Source: Methanobacteriota archaeon (lineage in GTDB: Archaea; Halobacteriota; Methanosarcinia; Methanosarcinales; Methanoperedenaceae). From it: 11,540 bases of DNA. Shown here in pieces: positions 6,209 to 11,141 of the stretch. A program made the position numbers and the translations under genes. The first letter of the stretch is position 1, and every line of letters begins with the position of its first letter. The notes under the pieces are model-generated. The model did not search any database, was not told where the DNA came from, and was given only the letters and a program-made list of their open reading frames with translations. Location of the stretch: assembly GCA_018899795.1 (NCBI GenBank), contig JAHIHJ010000094.1:1-11540 (forward strand). The letters are read 5' to 3'.

Positions 6209-6543
6209 TGTCAATAGGACTGGAATACATGGACAGGCTGTTCAGTCAGCAGGAAAGACTCAAAACTCAGAGAAAGAGAATCAGGGCACAGAAAACAACA
6301 ACAGGCAAAACTGGGAGAGAACAGGTAGAAAAATCAAGAATTTCGGCACAGACAGGGAGAATCCTGAGCCAGCGGGAGATGGAGAAGGAAAGAGCCGCTG
6401 GCTCAAGAGCGAGAGGAGAGGCAGTAACTGGAATGGATGAACTGGAGAGGGAAAAGCTATCAAGGCAGTCAAGATGGAGATTGAAATGGGATAGAAGGAG
6501 TACGAAATGGGACGCAAGATCAAGAAAATTTAACAGGAGGTGA
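6208..6543 (+). CDS. Very basic 111-aa protein with C-terminal LKW/KWDAR motif
   Basis: The gene starts at ATG 6208, sharing one base with the previous stop (TGATG), after GGTGGAGGG. The N-terminus SIGLEYMDRLFSQQERLK is amphipathic; the rest is rich in Arg, Lys, Gln and Ser and low in hydrophobic residues. The C-terminal part SRWRLKWDRRSTKWDARSRK has two linked relatives here: LKWKRESSEW in the 54-aa protein at 7006, and RWNKGWDKMRVKWEARIRR in the 99-aa protein at 10482. Family and function are unknown. The high positive charge would suit binding to an acidic partner, either nucleic acid or an acidic Gvp surface. An in-frame TTG at 6205 is a less likely start. Confidence 0.75.
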   Translation: MSIGLEYMDRLFSQQERLKTQRKRIRAQKTTTGKTGREQVEKSRISAQTGRILSQREMEKERAAGSRARGEAVTGMDELEREKLSRQSRWRLKWDRRSTKWDARSRKFNRR

Positions 6544-6548
6544 AAAAT

Positions 6549-6695
6549 ATGAAAAGAATTGGTGAAAAAATAGAAGCCAGAACTCCCCTGTTTGAGGCAA
6601 GAAAGATGGGACGTGTACAGAAGTCAGGACTGAAATGGCAGATGAGGGAACGAATGGGCAAGGCATCTGTAAAGCGGATGTGACGCCAAAATAAG
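6549..6695 (+). CDS. Small basic 48-aa protein with LKW motif
   Basis: The gene starts at ATG 6549, only five bases after a near-perfect ribosome binding site (AGGAGGTGA, 6535-6543) that overlaps the previous stop codon. It ends at TAA 6693-6695. The product is basic: KRIGEKIEARTPLFEARKMG, then KSGLKWQMRERMGKG. The LKW tripeptide after a short basic helix is also found in the 111-, 54- and 43-aa proteins of the cluster. The stop overlaps the left arm of the hairpin at 6694. No family is recognised. Support comes from the ribosome binding site, gene packing and the shared motif. Confidence 0.62.
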
Positions 6696-6727
6696 GGGGC
6701 AGGGGTTTTGTCCCCCCAGCCCTTTTA
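6694..6727 (+). terminator. Imperfect GC-rich hairpin between the two halves of the cluster
   Basis: AAGGG...GGGG (6694-6706) faces CCCC...CCCTT (6713-6725) across the loop TTTTGT. There is a small internal mismatch, and TTTT lies at 6724-6727. It sits in the longest gap of the window (6696-6781), after the 48-aa gene. It looks like a weak terminator or attenuator. The A/T-rich stretch after it (6726-6766) could hold a promoter for the right block, but I see no convincing TATA box. Confidence 0.45.
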
Positions 6728-6781
6728 CTAATAATCGAAATGCGATAAAAGCAGCATAGAATAAAAGGAGGATGATTAGAT

Positions 6782-6985
6782 ATGACATCGGTAAGAGAAT
6801 ACAGCAAACGTTTGGAAAAAGCTGTGGAAGATATACACAAAGGTATAGAAGAAAAAGCCAGAACACTTGAGGCTGGTACTATAGAGATACAGGAAGGCAT
6901 GGAAAGGAAGACTATGGAAATAGCTTCGGGTGTTGAGCAATTACAGCAAGAGCATACCAGATTCACGAAAGAATTCTGGGGATAG
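6782..6985 (+). CDS. 67-aa helical protein related to the GvpC-like repeat protein
   Basis: This small helical protein starts at ATG 6782 after the strong site AAAGGAGG (6765-6772). It contains two 18-residue units starting at Gly21 and Gly39 (GIEEKARTLEAGTIEIQE and GMERKTMEIASGVEQLQQ), which recall the Gly-Ile-spaced repeats of the 185-aa protein at 596. The C-terminus GVEQLQQEHTRFTKEFWG matches the end of that protein (GVTELQNEMGNYTKDFYYG) with the same spacing. The two are therefore probably paralogues, this one with a shorter repeat array and no SAP/Rho-N-like head. I infer a shell-associated role for both. No established name can be assigned. Confidence 0.78.
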   Translation: MTSVREYSKRLEKAVEDIHKGIEEKARTLEAGTIEIQEGMERKTMEIASGVEQLQQEHTRFTKEFWG

Positions 6986-7005
6986 AAGGTAAAGAAGTGA
7001 TTTGA

Positions 7006-7170
7006 ATGGTCAGTTATACATCCAGCTTGAACAGTAAGCTCTGGAAGGAAGAGCAGAGAAAAAGAATCACGGCTGTAAAGAACAGAACAAGAATCGAAAA
7101 AGAACAATTGAAATGGAAACGAGAAAGTAGTGAATGGGGACATGAACACCCCAAAAGAGGAGCGAGGTAA
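7006..7170 (+). CDS. 54-aa basic microprotein with LKW and WGHxHPKRGA motifs
   Basis: The gene starts at ATG 7006, 20 bases after the 67-aa gene, with AAGAAGTG upstream. It stops at TAA 7168-7170, two bases before gvpN copy 2. The product has an amphipathic basic helix (KLWKEEQRKRITAVKNRTR, 11-29), then LKWKRESSEW and WGHEHPKRGAR at its end. The last motif returns as WGHMHPKRGA in the 43-aa protein at 8940, and LKWxRxSSxW returns as LKWDRRSTKW in the 111-aa protein. Such conservation in two different short frames is good evidence of translation. The two His residues and Trp could bind metal, but nothing else supports that. Function unknown. Confidence 0.7.
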   Translation: MVSYTSSLNSKLWKEEQRKRITAVKNRTRIEKEQLKWKRESSEWGHEHPKRGAR

Positions 7171-7172
7171 AT

Positions 7173-8225
7173 ATGATGGAAACCAGTGTAAATACTGACG
7201 GATTAAAATATACTACATCCGGGAAAATAGTCAGACCAGGTGGTCGGCACTTTAAAACTATAGAGGAAAAAGAGAGAGAAAGACAGGAAACCCAAAAAAA
7301 GGCTGAGCTTCAGGGGCAAAGCAGAGCAAGAATCGAAGCAAGATTCCTGACACCAAGAGCAAAAAACTTTGTTGAAACCCCTGAAGTTGCCGAACTTACC
7401 AATACTGTGCAGCTCTGGAATACGACAGGATATCCCGTCCATATCATCGGTCCAACAGGATGTGGAAAAACAACACTTGCTCTGGCGGTTGCAGAGAGAC
7501 TTAATCGACCTGCTGTATGGATAAACGGCGATGCAGAGATGACCACATCAGACCTGGTGGGCGAGTACAACCAATACCTGGAGGAACGCTATATCGACAG
7601 GTTTGTTCACAACGTCTTCAAGAGCAGGGAAACTGTTCAAAAAGGCTGGGTTGATAATCCCCTGACCCTTGCATGTATGCACGGGTATTCCTTTATCTAC
7701 AACGAATTTTCCAGGACCAAACCAGAGGCTAACAACGTCCTGCTATCGGTCTTCGAAGAAGGGGTACTTGAAATCCCGACTAAAGCAGGGGAAGAACGAT
7801 ACATCAAAGTACATCCGGATTTTAAGGCTATATTAACCAGCAACTCAATAGACTACGCCGGGGTTTTCCAGCCGCAAGACGCTTTACTCGATAGGATGGT
7901 AGCCATACACATGGACTTCTACGGTTTCGATACTGAAGTAGAGATTGCCAAAGCACAAACTGGCATATCAACAAAAGAGGCGAAAAGAATAGTGAAGATC
8001 GTCAGAGTGTTAAGAGACAGGCTGCCCGATGAGCAAAAACCCGGAACAAGAGCAGCCATCATGATCGCACAGGGATTAAAACTGCTGAACGGTCATGGCG
8101 CAGCAGACTTTGAAAAGACGTGTTTCACCGTACTGGCGTCCAAAACCAGGAGGCTTGAAGACATGACTGAAAGACGGAGACTGGTAAAGGAGATAATCAA
8201 TGAAACAAAGACCGCCGGTAGTTAG
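7173..8225 (+). CDS. gvpN: Gas vesicle AAA+ ATPase GvpN (copy 2)
   Basis: This second complete GvpN (350 aa) aligns with copy 1 along its whole ATPase domain. Walker A is GPTGCGKTT at 93-101 and NRPAVWINGDAEMTTSDLVG is at 111-130. Walker B region is GYSFIYNEFSRT (171-182), sensor 1 is LTSNSIDYAG (221-230) and DALLDR is at 236-241. The lid has RDRLPDEQKPGTR. The N-terminal 55 residues do not resemble those of copy 1 and are rich in Lys/Glu/Gln. The central core is well conserved but the DNA is clearly diverged, so this is an old duplication or separate acquisition rather than a recent copy. It has the same Asn in Walker B as copy 1. The start is ATG 7173 after GCGAGG; a second Met follows directly. 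Confidence 0.96.
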   Translation: MMETSVNTDGLKYTTSGKIVRPGGRHFKTIEEKERERQETQKKAELQGQSRARIEARFLTPRAKNFVETPEVAELTNTVQLWNTTGYPVHIIGPTGCGKTTLALAVAERLNRPAVWINGDAEMTTSDLVGEYNQYLEERYIDRFVHNVFKSRETVQKGWVDNPLTLACMHGYSFIYNEFSRTKPEANNVLLSVFEEGVLEIPTKAGEERYIKVHPDFKAILTSNSIDYAGVFQPQDALLDRMVAIHMDFYGFDTEVEIAKAQTGISTKEAKRIVKIVRVLRDRLPDEQKPGTRAAIMIAQGLKLLNGHGAADFEKTCFTVLASKTRRLEDMTERRRLVKEIINETKTAGS

Positions 8226-8595
8226 AGTGCTGGATGCATCTGTATATACGAAGATAGCGGGTGAGCTGCGCAAAAGTCTGCCCGGAAAGGTTGTTATAGA
8301 TATAGACAGAGCCGTGGACGCAAGATGGAAAGAAGATCGTTTTACTGAGGTCAAGACACAACCGGAGATAGCCAGGATGGCAATTGCGGATGCTCTTGGA
8401 GAGGAACATGCACCACCTGAAGTAGAAGAAGAGCTGCCCCAGAGAAGGAAAGAATGGTGGCAGAGGAGTATCGATTCCGGCCTGGGAGGTCACACCCGCG
8501 ACCCGGGAGAATTAAGAGAGGGCATGAATAGCTATGCACACCAGTTCCAAAAGGATATCCAAAATGTCAGAAAGAGAATGTTCGAGAGGCGGTAG
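8200..8595 (+). CDS. 131-aa protein of unknown function, paralogue of the 77-aa protein at 9290
   Basis: The gene overlaps the gvpN copy 2 end by 26 bases and starts after AAAGGAG. Residues 8-72 form a compact domain (VRVLDASVYTKIAGELRKSL, then GKVVIDIDRAVDARW and QPEIARMAIADALGEEH) that is clearly repeated in the 77-aa protein at 9290-9523. Residues 73-131 are an added tail with EELPQRRKEWWQRSIDSG and SYAHQFQKDIQNVRKRMFERR. SYAHQF recalls the Y/F-x-K-x-F tails of three other cluster proteins, and EWWQR recurs in the 22-aa ORF at 9061. I do not recognise the domain; its alternating strand/helix pattern suggests a small alpha/beta fold. It is cytoplasmic by composition. Confidence 0.8.
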   Translation: MKQRPPVVRVLDASVYTKIAGELRKSLPGKVVIDIDRAVDARWKEDRFTEVKTQPEIARMAIADALGEEHAPPEVEEELPQRRKEWWQRSIDSGLGGHTRDPGELREGMNSYAHQFQKDIQNVRKRMFERR

Positions 8596-8596
8596 T

Positions 8597-8935
8597 GTGG
8601 CTGCCATGAGACCATGTGCGATACGGAGAAGGGAAGCTATCCCCAAAAAATCCCGTATACATATAGATGCCCGGATAACAAACGATGCTGAATTCGAGAA
8701 AATGTTGGAAAGCGTGGACGACATGGACGAAATAGCGTTAAAAGAAAGGGTCAAGGAAATTACAGGGATAATATGGAATAAGAGGAAGAGGATAGCTATG
8801 GGCAGGAAGATACGCCGCCTCAAGGACTTAGAGGCAAATATTCATGAGAAAAATGAGGATATGAAACTGGAAATCAGAAGAAAGCAAGGTGAAATAAGCA
8901 GCTATGTAAAGCAATTCATGGGCTATGAGAGGTGA
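8597..8935 (+). CDS. 112-aa basic coiled-coil protein ending in a Y-V-K-Q-F tail
   Basis: The frame is open from before 8534, but the best start is GTG 8597, two bases after the previous stop and seven after GAGG (8586-8589). ATG 8606 is the alternative and gives MRPCAIRRREAI. The product has a basic N-terminus, an acidic patch (EFEKMLESVDDMDEIALKER) and a long basic coiled coil (IIWNKRKRIAMGRKIRRLKD onwards). Its end GEISSYVKQFMGYER resembles the tails NEMGNYTKDFYYG and QEHTRFTKEFWG of the GvpC-like proteins at 596 and 6782. Function is unknown. By context and tail it is probably another shell-associated or assembly helper. Confidence 0.7.
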   Translation: MAAMRPCAIRRREAIPKKSRIHIDARITNDAEFEKMLESVDDMDEIALKERVKEITGIIWNKRKRIAMGRKIRRLKDLEANIHEKNEDMKLEIRRKQGEISSYVKQFMGYER

Positions 8936-8939
8936 TGTT

Positions 8940-9071
8940 ATGGAAAAAGATGAGCGGGAAGGATATCTCTATGGAACAGGAAGAAGAACGAAGAATCAGG
9001 CAAGGATGTTCAAACAGGTCCTCAAATGGGGGCATATGCATCCGAAAAGAGGTGCGGAACATGGGGGCTAA
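8940..9071 (+). CDS. 43-aa microprotein with WGHxHPKRGA motif
   Basis: The gene starts at ATG 8940, four bases after the previous stop, with GAGAGGTGA upstream, and ends at TAA 9069-9071. The product reads EKDEREGYLYGTGRRTKNQ and then FKQVLKWGHMHPKRGAEHGG. LKWGHMHPKRGA is a near match to the end of the 54-aa protein at 7006 (WGHEHPKRGAR), with the LKW of other small proteins merged into it. A longer open frame covers the same DNA (8932-9129) in another phase, but the shared motif decides in favour of this one. It has two His residues in HxH and no Cys. Function unknown. Confidence 0.7.
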   Translation: MEKDEREGYLYGTGRRTKNQARMFKQVLKWGHMHPKRGAEHGG

Positions 9072-9129
9072 CGAGTGGTGGCAGAGAGGCATGGCATATG
9101 AGCGAAAAAGCAGAAAAGAGGTGAAATAG
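9061..9129 (+). CDS. Possible 22-aa ORF with EWWQR
   Basis: ATG 9061 lies inside the end of the 43-aa gene, six bases after GAGGTG (9049-9054), and the frame ends at TAG 9127-9129, one base before the next gene. It encodes ANEWWQRGMAYERKSRKEVK after the Met. EWWQR also occurs in the 131-aa protein at 8200. The tight packing and the motif make translation possible, but at 22 residues it could be chance. Confidence 0.35.
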   Translation: MGANEWWQRGMAYERKSRKEVK

Positions 9130-9130
9130 C

Positions 9131-9262
9131 ATGGCTGAGAAAAGGTTTGCTGGCGCAAACAGGATATGCCCTTATTGCAGCAATATAATAGAGAACATTA
9201 ACTTAAACTATTGTCCGAACTGTAACAATGTTTTCTGGTCTCCGTTACTGCGCAGTGTGTAA
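9131..9262 (+). CDS. 43-aa zinc ribbon protein
   Basis: The gene starts at ATG 9131 after GAGGTGA (9118-9124) and stops at TAA 9260-9262. It has two CxxC pairs, CPYC at 13-16 and CPNC at 28-31, eleven residues apart. This is a minimal zinc ribbon, with aromatic residues after the second knuckle (NNVFW). The whole protein is little more than the ribbon. Two other zinc ribbons lie in the same cluster, fused to GvpJ and to an Hsp20 domain, but those have a thirteen-residue spacer. It probably acts as a small protein- or nucleic-acid-binding module; the partner is not visible. Confidence 0.78.
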   Translation: MAEKRFAGANRICPYCSNIIENINLNYCPNCNNVFWSPLLRSV

Positions 9263-9289
9263 TAGGGATGGTAAAATAGGAGTAATAAT

Positions 9290-9523
9290 ATGACAAGGAA
9301 AGGTGTGCTGATTTGTGAGCTGACCGACAATGTATACAGGACGAATATCGGGGTCATACGTGCTCAGTTCTCCCGTCATGTAAGGATAGATATCGAGAGG
9401 ACGATCAATGAAAATAGTGAGAAGATGGTTCAAATCTGGAGCCAGCACCCTGAGGTGGTGAGGTCTGCAGTTGAACATGTGCTGGGTAAGAAGTATGCAG
9501 ATATTTTACAGAGAGAGGTGTGA
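9290..9523 (+). CDS. 77-aa protein of unknown function, paralogue of the 131-aa protein
   Basis: The protein starts at ATG 9290 after TAGGAG. It aligns over almost its full length with residues 8-72 of the 131-aa protein at 8200: DNVYRTNIGVIRAQFSRHVRI with DASVYTKIAGELRKSLPGKV, then IDIER with IDIDR, and HPEVVRSAVEHVLGKKYA with QPEIARMAIADALGEEHA. It lacks that protein's Trp/Arg-rich tail and so defines the minimal domain. No known family is recognised. The stop (TGA 9521-9523) is two bases before the next start, and the AGAGAGGTG inside its end serves as the next ribosome binding site. Confidence 0.82.
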   Translation: MTRKGVLICELTDNVYRTNIGVIRAQFSRHVRIDIERTINENSEKMVQIWSQHPEVVRSAVEHVLGKKYADILQREV

Positions 9524-9525
9524 TA

Positions 9526-9918
9526 ATGGTAACTTGGAGTCCACTTGAGGAAAGAATGAGGGCTGAGCAAGAGAGAATAGAGAGACAATCCAAAAGAGGC
9601 CAGGAAAGAGATAGAATAGGAAGAATTCGTGTAGAAGGCTGGCGTGAAGAAATCGAGAAAAGGGCAGAGACGAGAAGAACTGCGGGAGAGGAATGGAGAG
9701 CGGAAGCAGGAAAGTGGCGTGGAGAATTAGAAATAAAGCGTGCAGAGAGGACAGCTACAAACGAAGGGTGGCGGCCGGAGGCAAAAAAGTGGCGTGAGGC
9801 AGCGGAAAGAAGGCATAAAGAGTGGAGAGAAGCCTCAGAGAAAAGAGTAGAAGAAGCAAGAAATAAGTCTGGAGAAAGAGGGACGGAATTTCTATCCAGA
9901 TCAATGAGGTGGTGGTGA
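9526..9918 (+). CDS. 130-aa Trp/Arg/Glu-rich single-helix protein
   Basis: The chosen start is ATG 9526, five bases after AGAGAGGTG; GTG 9520 in frame is less likely because it would use part of that site. The product is almost all Glu, Arg, Lys and Ala with nine Trp. Trp39, 57, 64, 82, 89 and 100 are spaced 18, 7, 18, 7 and 11 residues, so all fall on one face of a continuous helix. Repeated pieces are WRAEAGKWR, WRPEAKKWR and EWREASEKR. The end is SRSMRWW. There is no membrane segment or signal peptide. An amphipathic helix with a Trp stripe could lie along a hydrophobic or repetitive surface such as the GvpA ribs; this is inference. No family is recognised. Confidence 0.75.
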   Translation: MVTWSPLEERMRAEQERIERQSKRGQERDRIGRIRVEGWREEIEKRAETRRTAGEEWRAEAGKWRGELEIKRAERTATNEGWRPEAKKWREAAERRHKEWREASEKRVEEARNKSGERGTEFLSRSMRWW

Positions 9919-9923
9919 AATAA

Positions 9924-10466
9924 ATGGTGAATACAAGACCACTGACGCCAAAGAGAAGCCCAGAGGAGATCAAGGATAGGTTTGAAGATAATAAAAAGAT
10001 GCATAAAAAGAGAATCGAGGAACTTAAACGGGAAGAAGTTGAGATAGAAAAAATTGATGCAGTAATCGAGGATGTGAGGCTTTACAGCGACACATCATAT
10101 TTCGTCAAGGAGTTTGATGGATGTTATCCAACAGATAAGCTATGGGAAAAGCGACCCAAACTGTATGGTGACACCGATGTAATTGTTATAGACGTGAAAA
10201 CCCAGGGAGGCAGGAGCATAAGCAGCGTGTTTCCAGTTGTTTTAAAATTCGATGGGACACTTGAATGCAATGCATTAAGCAGACGGTCACGCCTCAGGAG
10301 AAACAGATTTGCCGCTTTCCTTAAGCATTACAGGATAACCGAAAAAATAGAGGGATACAGCATACCTGAAAAAATGAATGAATGGAAGGGAATGAACATA
10401 GAGGTAGTGAATTACATGGGAATGGATCAAATCTTCATCCCCGACCATCTGGTCAGGGATCCATAA
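9924..10466 (+). CDS. 180-aa protein: coiled coil plus the unknown domain of the 123-aa protein
   Basis: Residues 1-50 are a charged helix (SPEEIKDRFEDNKKMHKKRI onwards). Residues 80-176 match the 123-aa protein at 2274: GDTDVIVIDVK with NDTDAIVVTAK, VVLKFDGTLE with FCLKPDGSFD, SRLRRNRFAAFLKHYRITEK with SRARRHRLASFLKYYGIAEN, and EWKGMNIEVV with EWKGKTIEVV, both ending in a short strand with Ile-Pro. The domain is therefore present twice in one operon, each time in the same half-cluster as a gvpN. Its function is unknown. The start is ATG 9924 after GAGGTGGTGGTGA. Its final codons contain a hairpin (10437-10460). Confidence 0.8.
   Translation: MVNTRPLTPKRSPEEIKDRFEDNKKMHKKRIEELKREEVEIEKIDAVIEDVRLYSDTSYFVKEFDGCYPTDKLWEKRPKLYGDTDVIVIDVKTQGGRSISSVFPVVLKFDGTLECNALSRRSRLRRNRFAAFLKHYRITEKIEGYSIPEKMNEWKGMNIEVVNYMGMDQIFIPDHLVRDP
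10437..10460 (+). other. Hairpin at the end of the 180-aa gene
   Basis: ATCCC-c-GACC (10437-10446) pairs with GGTC-a-GGGAT (10451-10460) around the loop ATCT, with one mismatch. It lies in the last coding codons and is followed by CCATAATAAGGAGG, not a T tract. It may stabilise or mark processing of the mRNA rather than terminate it; chance is possible. Confidence 0.35.
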
Positions 10467-10481
10467 TAAGGAGGATGAATA

Positions 10482-10781
10482 ATGAATCAGGCACAGTATG
10501 AACTGCAAAAAGCAGCAAGAACCAGAAGAAATGAGATGCGAAAGCGCGGCAGAGCAGGGAAAGAAGGCTATCTGGCAAGGAAGATAATGGCGAGGAGAAG
10601 ATACTTCGCACAGAAAAGAGAAGCGACAGATAGCAGGTTTGAGGGAATAAAGCAGGCGCGAATCGATAGAGGAATGCAGAAGATGGATAAAAAAGCTGTA
10701 AAGTTCTCAGCAAAGACAGCGAGATGGAATAAGGGATGGGATAAAATGAGAGTAAAATGGGAAGCAAGAATAAGGAGGTGA
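10482..10781 (+). CDS. Very basic 99-aa protein with C-terminal KWEAR motif
   Basis: The gene starts at ATG 10482 after AAGGAGGATG and ends seven bases before gvpJ. The protein is strongly basic (about one third Arg plus Lys), for example RKRGRAGKEGYLARKIMARR, with few hydrophobic residues and no Cys. The C-terminus ARWNKGWDKMRVKWEARIRR resembles that of the 111-aa protein at 6208 (SRWRLKWDRRSTKWDARSRK), with the same RW...W...KW-D/E-AR pattern. The two are likely distant paralogues. The composition suggests binding to an acidic surface or nucleic acid. Its function is unknown. Confidence 0.72.
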   Translation: MNQAQYELQKAARTRRNEMRKRGRAGKEGYLARKIMARRRYFAQKREATDSRFEGIKQARIDRGMQKMDKKAVKFSAKTARWNKGWDKMRVKWEARIRR

Positions 10782-10787
10782 AAGAAT

Positions 10788-11141
10788 ATGACTGGATTAA
10801 TACCTGAAGGTTCCGGAGGTCTGGCAGATGCGATAGACAGGATTCTGGACAAAGGCTTAGTGATAAACGCCGATATTTCAGTATCAGTTGCAGGCACAGA
10901 GCTGCTTGGCATCAAGATAAGGGCTGCTCTCGCATCCTTTGAGACGGCAGCGCGGTATGGTCTTGAGTTCCCATCAGGAACCAACCTGAACGCAGTTGGC
11001 TGGAGAGAAGCAGATAAAGTAAAAGCAAGCTGTCCTGAATGCGGAAATCGAAGGGAGGAACAATTACTAATAGAAGAGGGCTGCCCCATATGCGGCTGGG
11101 CAAGCCAGCTACGAAGAAAAGCCCTGGTATCCATGGCATGA
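10788..11141 (+). CDS. gvpJ: Gas vesicle protein GvpJ fused to a zinc ribbon
   Basis: Residues 9-66 are a GvpA-related domain of the GvpJ type: GGLADAIDRILDKGLVINAD, then ISVSVAGTELLGIKIRAALA and SFETAARYGLEFPSGTN. The segment AARYGLEFPSGT separates it from GvpA and GvpM. GvpJ is a minor protein with a GvpA-like fold, thought to act in nucleation or at the vesicle tips. Unusually, residues 82-102 form a zinc ribbon with CPEC and CPIC separated by thirteen residues, in place of the acidic tail known from haloarchaeal GvpJ. The start follows AGGAGGTGA (10773-10781). The stop overlaps the next gene (ATGA). Confidence 0.9.
   Translation: MTGLIPEGSGGLADAIDRILDKGLVINADISVSVAGTELLGIKIRAALASFETAARYGLEFPSGTNLNAVGWREADKVKASCPECGNRREEQLLIEEGCPICGWASQLRRKALVSMA

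Noticed and set aside
5871..6440. Alternative + frame of 189 aa across the STVP repeats
   Set aside because: It is open only because the underlying DNA repeats lack stops in that phase. It has no ribosome binding site and runs across the boundary of two well-supported genes.
6520..7149. Minus-strand frame of 209 aa over the inter-block region
   Set aside because: It covers the hairpin, the 67-aa gene and the 54-aa gene, all with good + strand support. Its Phe/Ser-rich product resembles nothing.
8932..9129. 65-aa + frame overlapping the 43-aa WGHxHPKRGA gene
   Set aside because: The other phase carries the conserved motif and a better placed ribosome binding site. Only the last 22 codons of this frame might be translated separately.
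9405..10004. Minus-strand frame of 199 aa
   Set aside because: It is opposite the Glu/Arg-rich 130-aa gene, whose composition produces long Ser/Leu-rich reverse frames. No start signals or family features.
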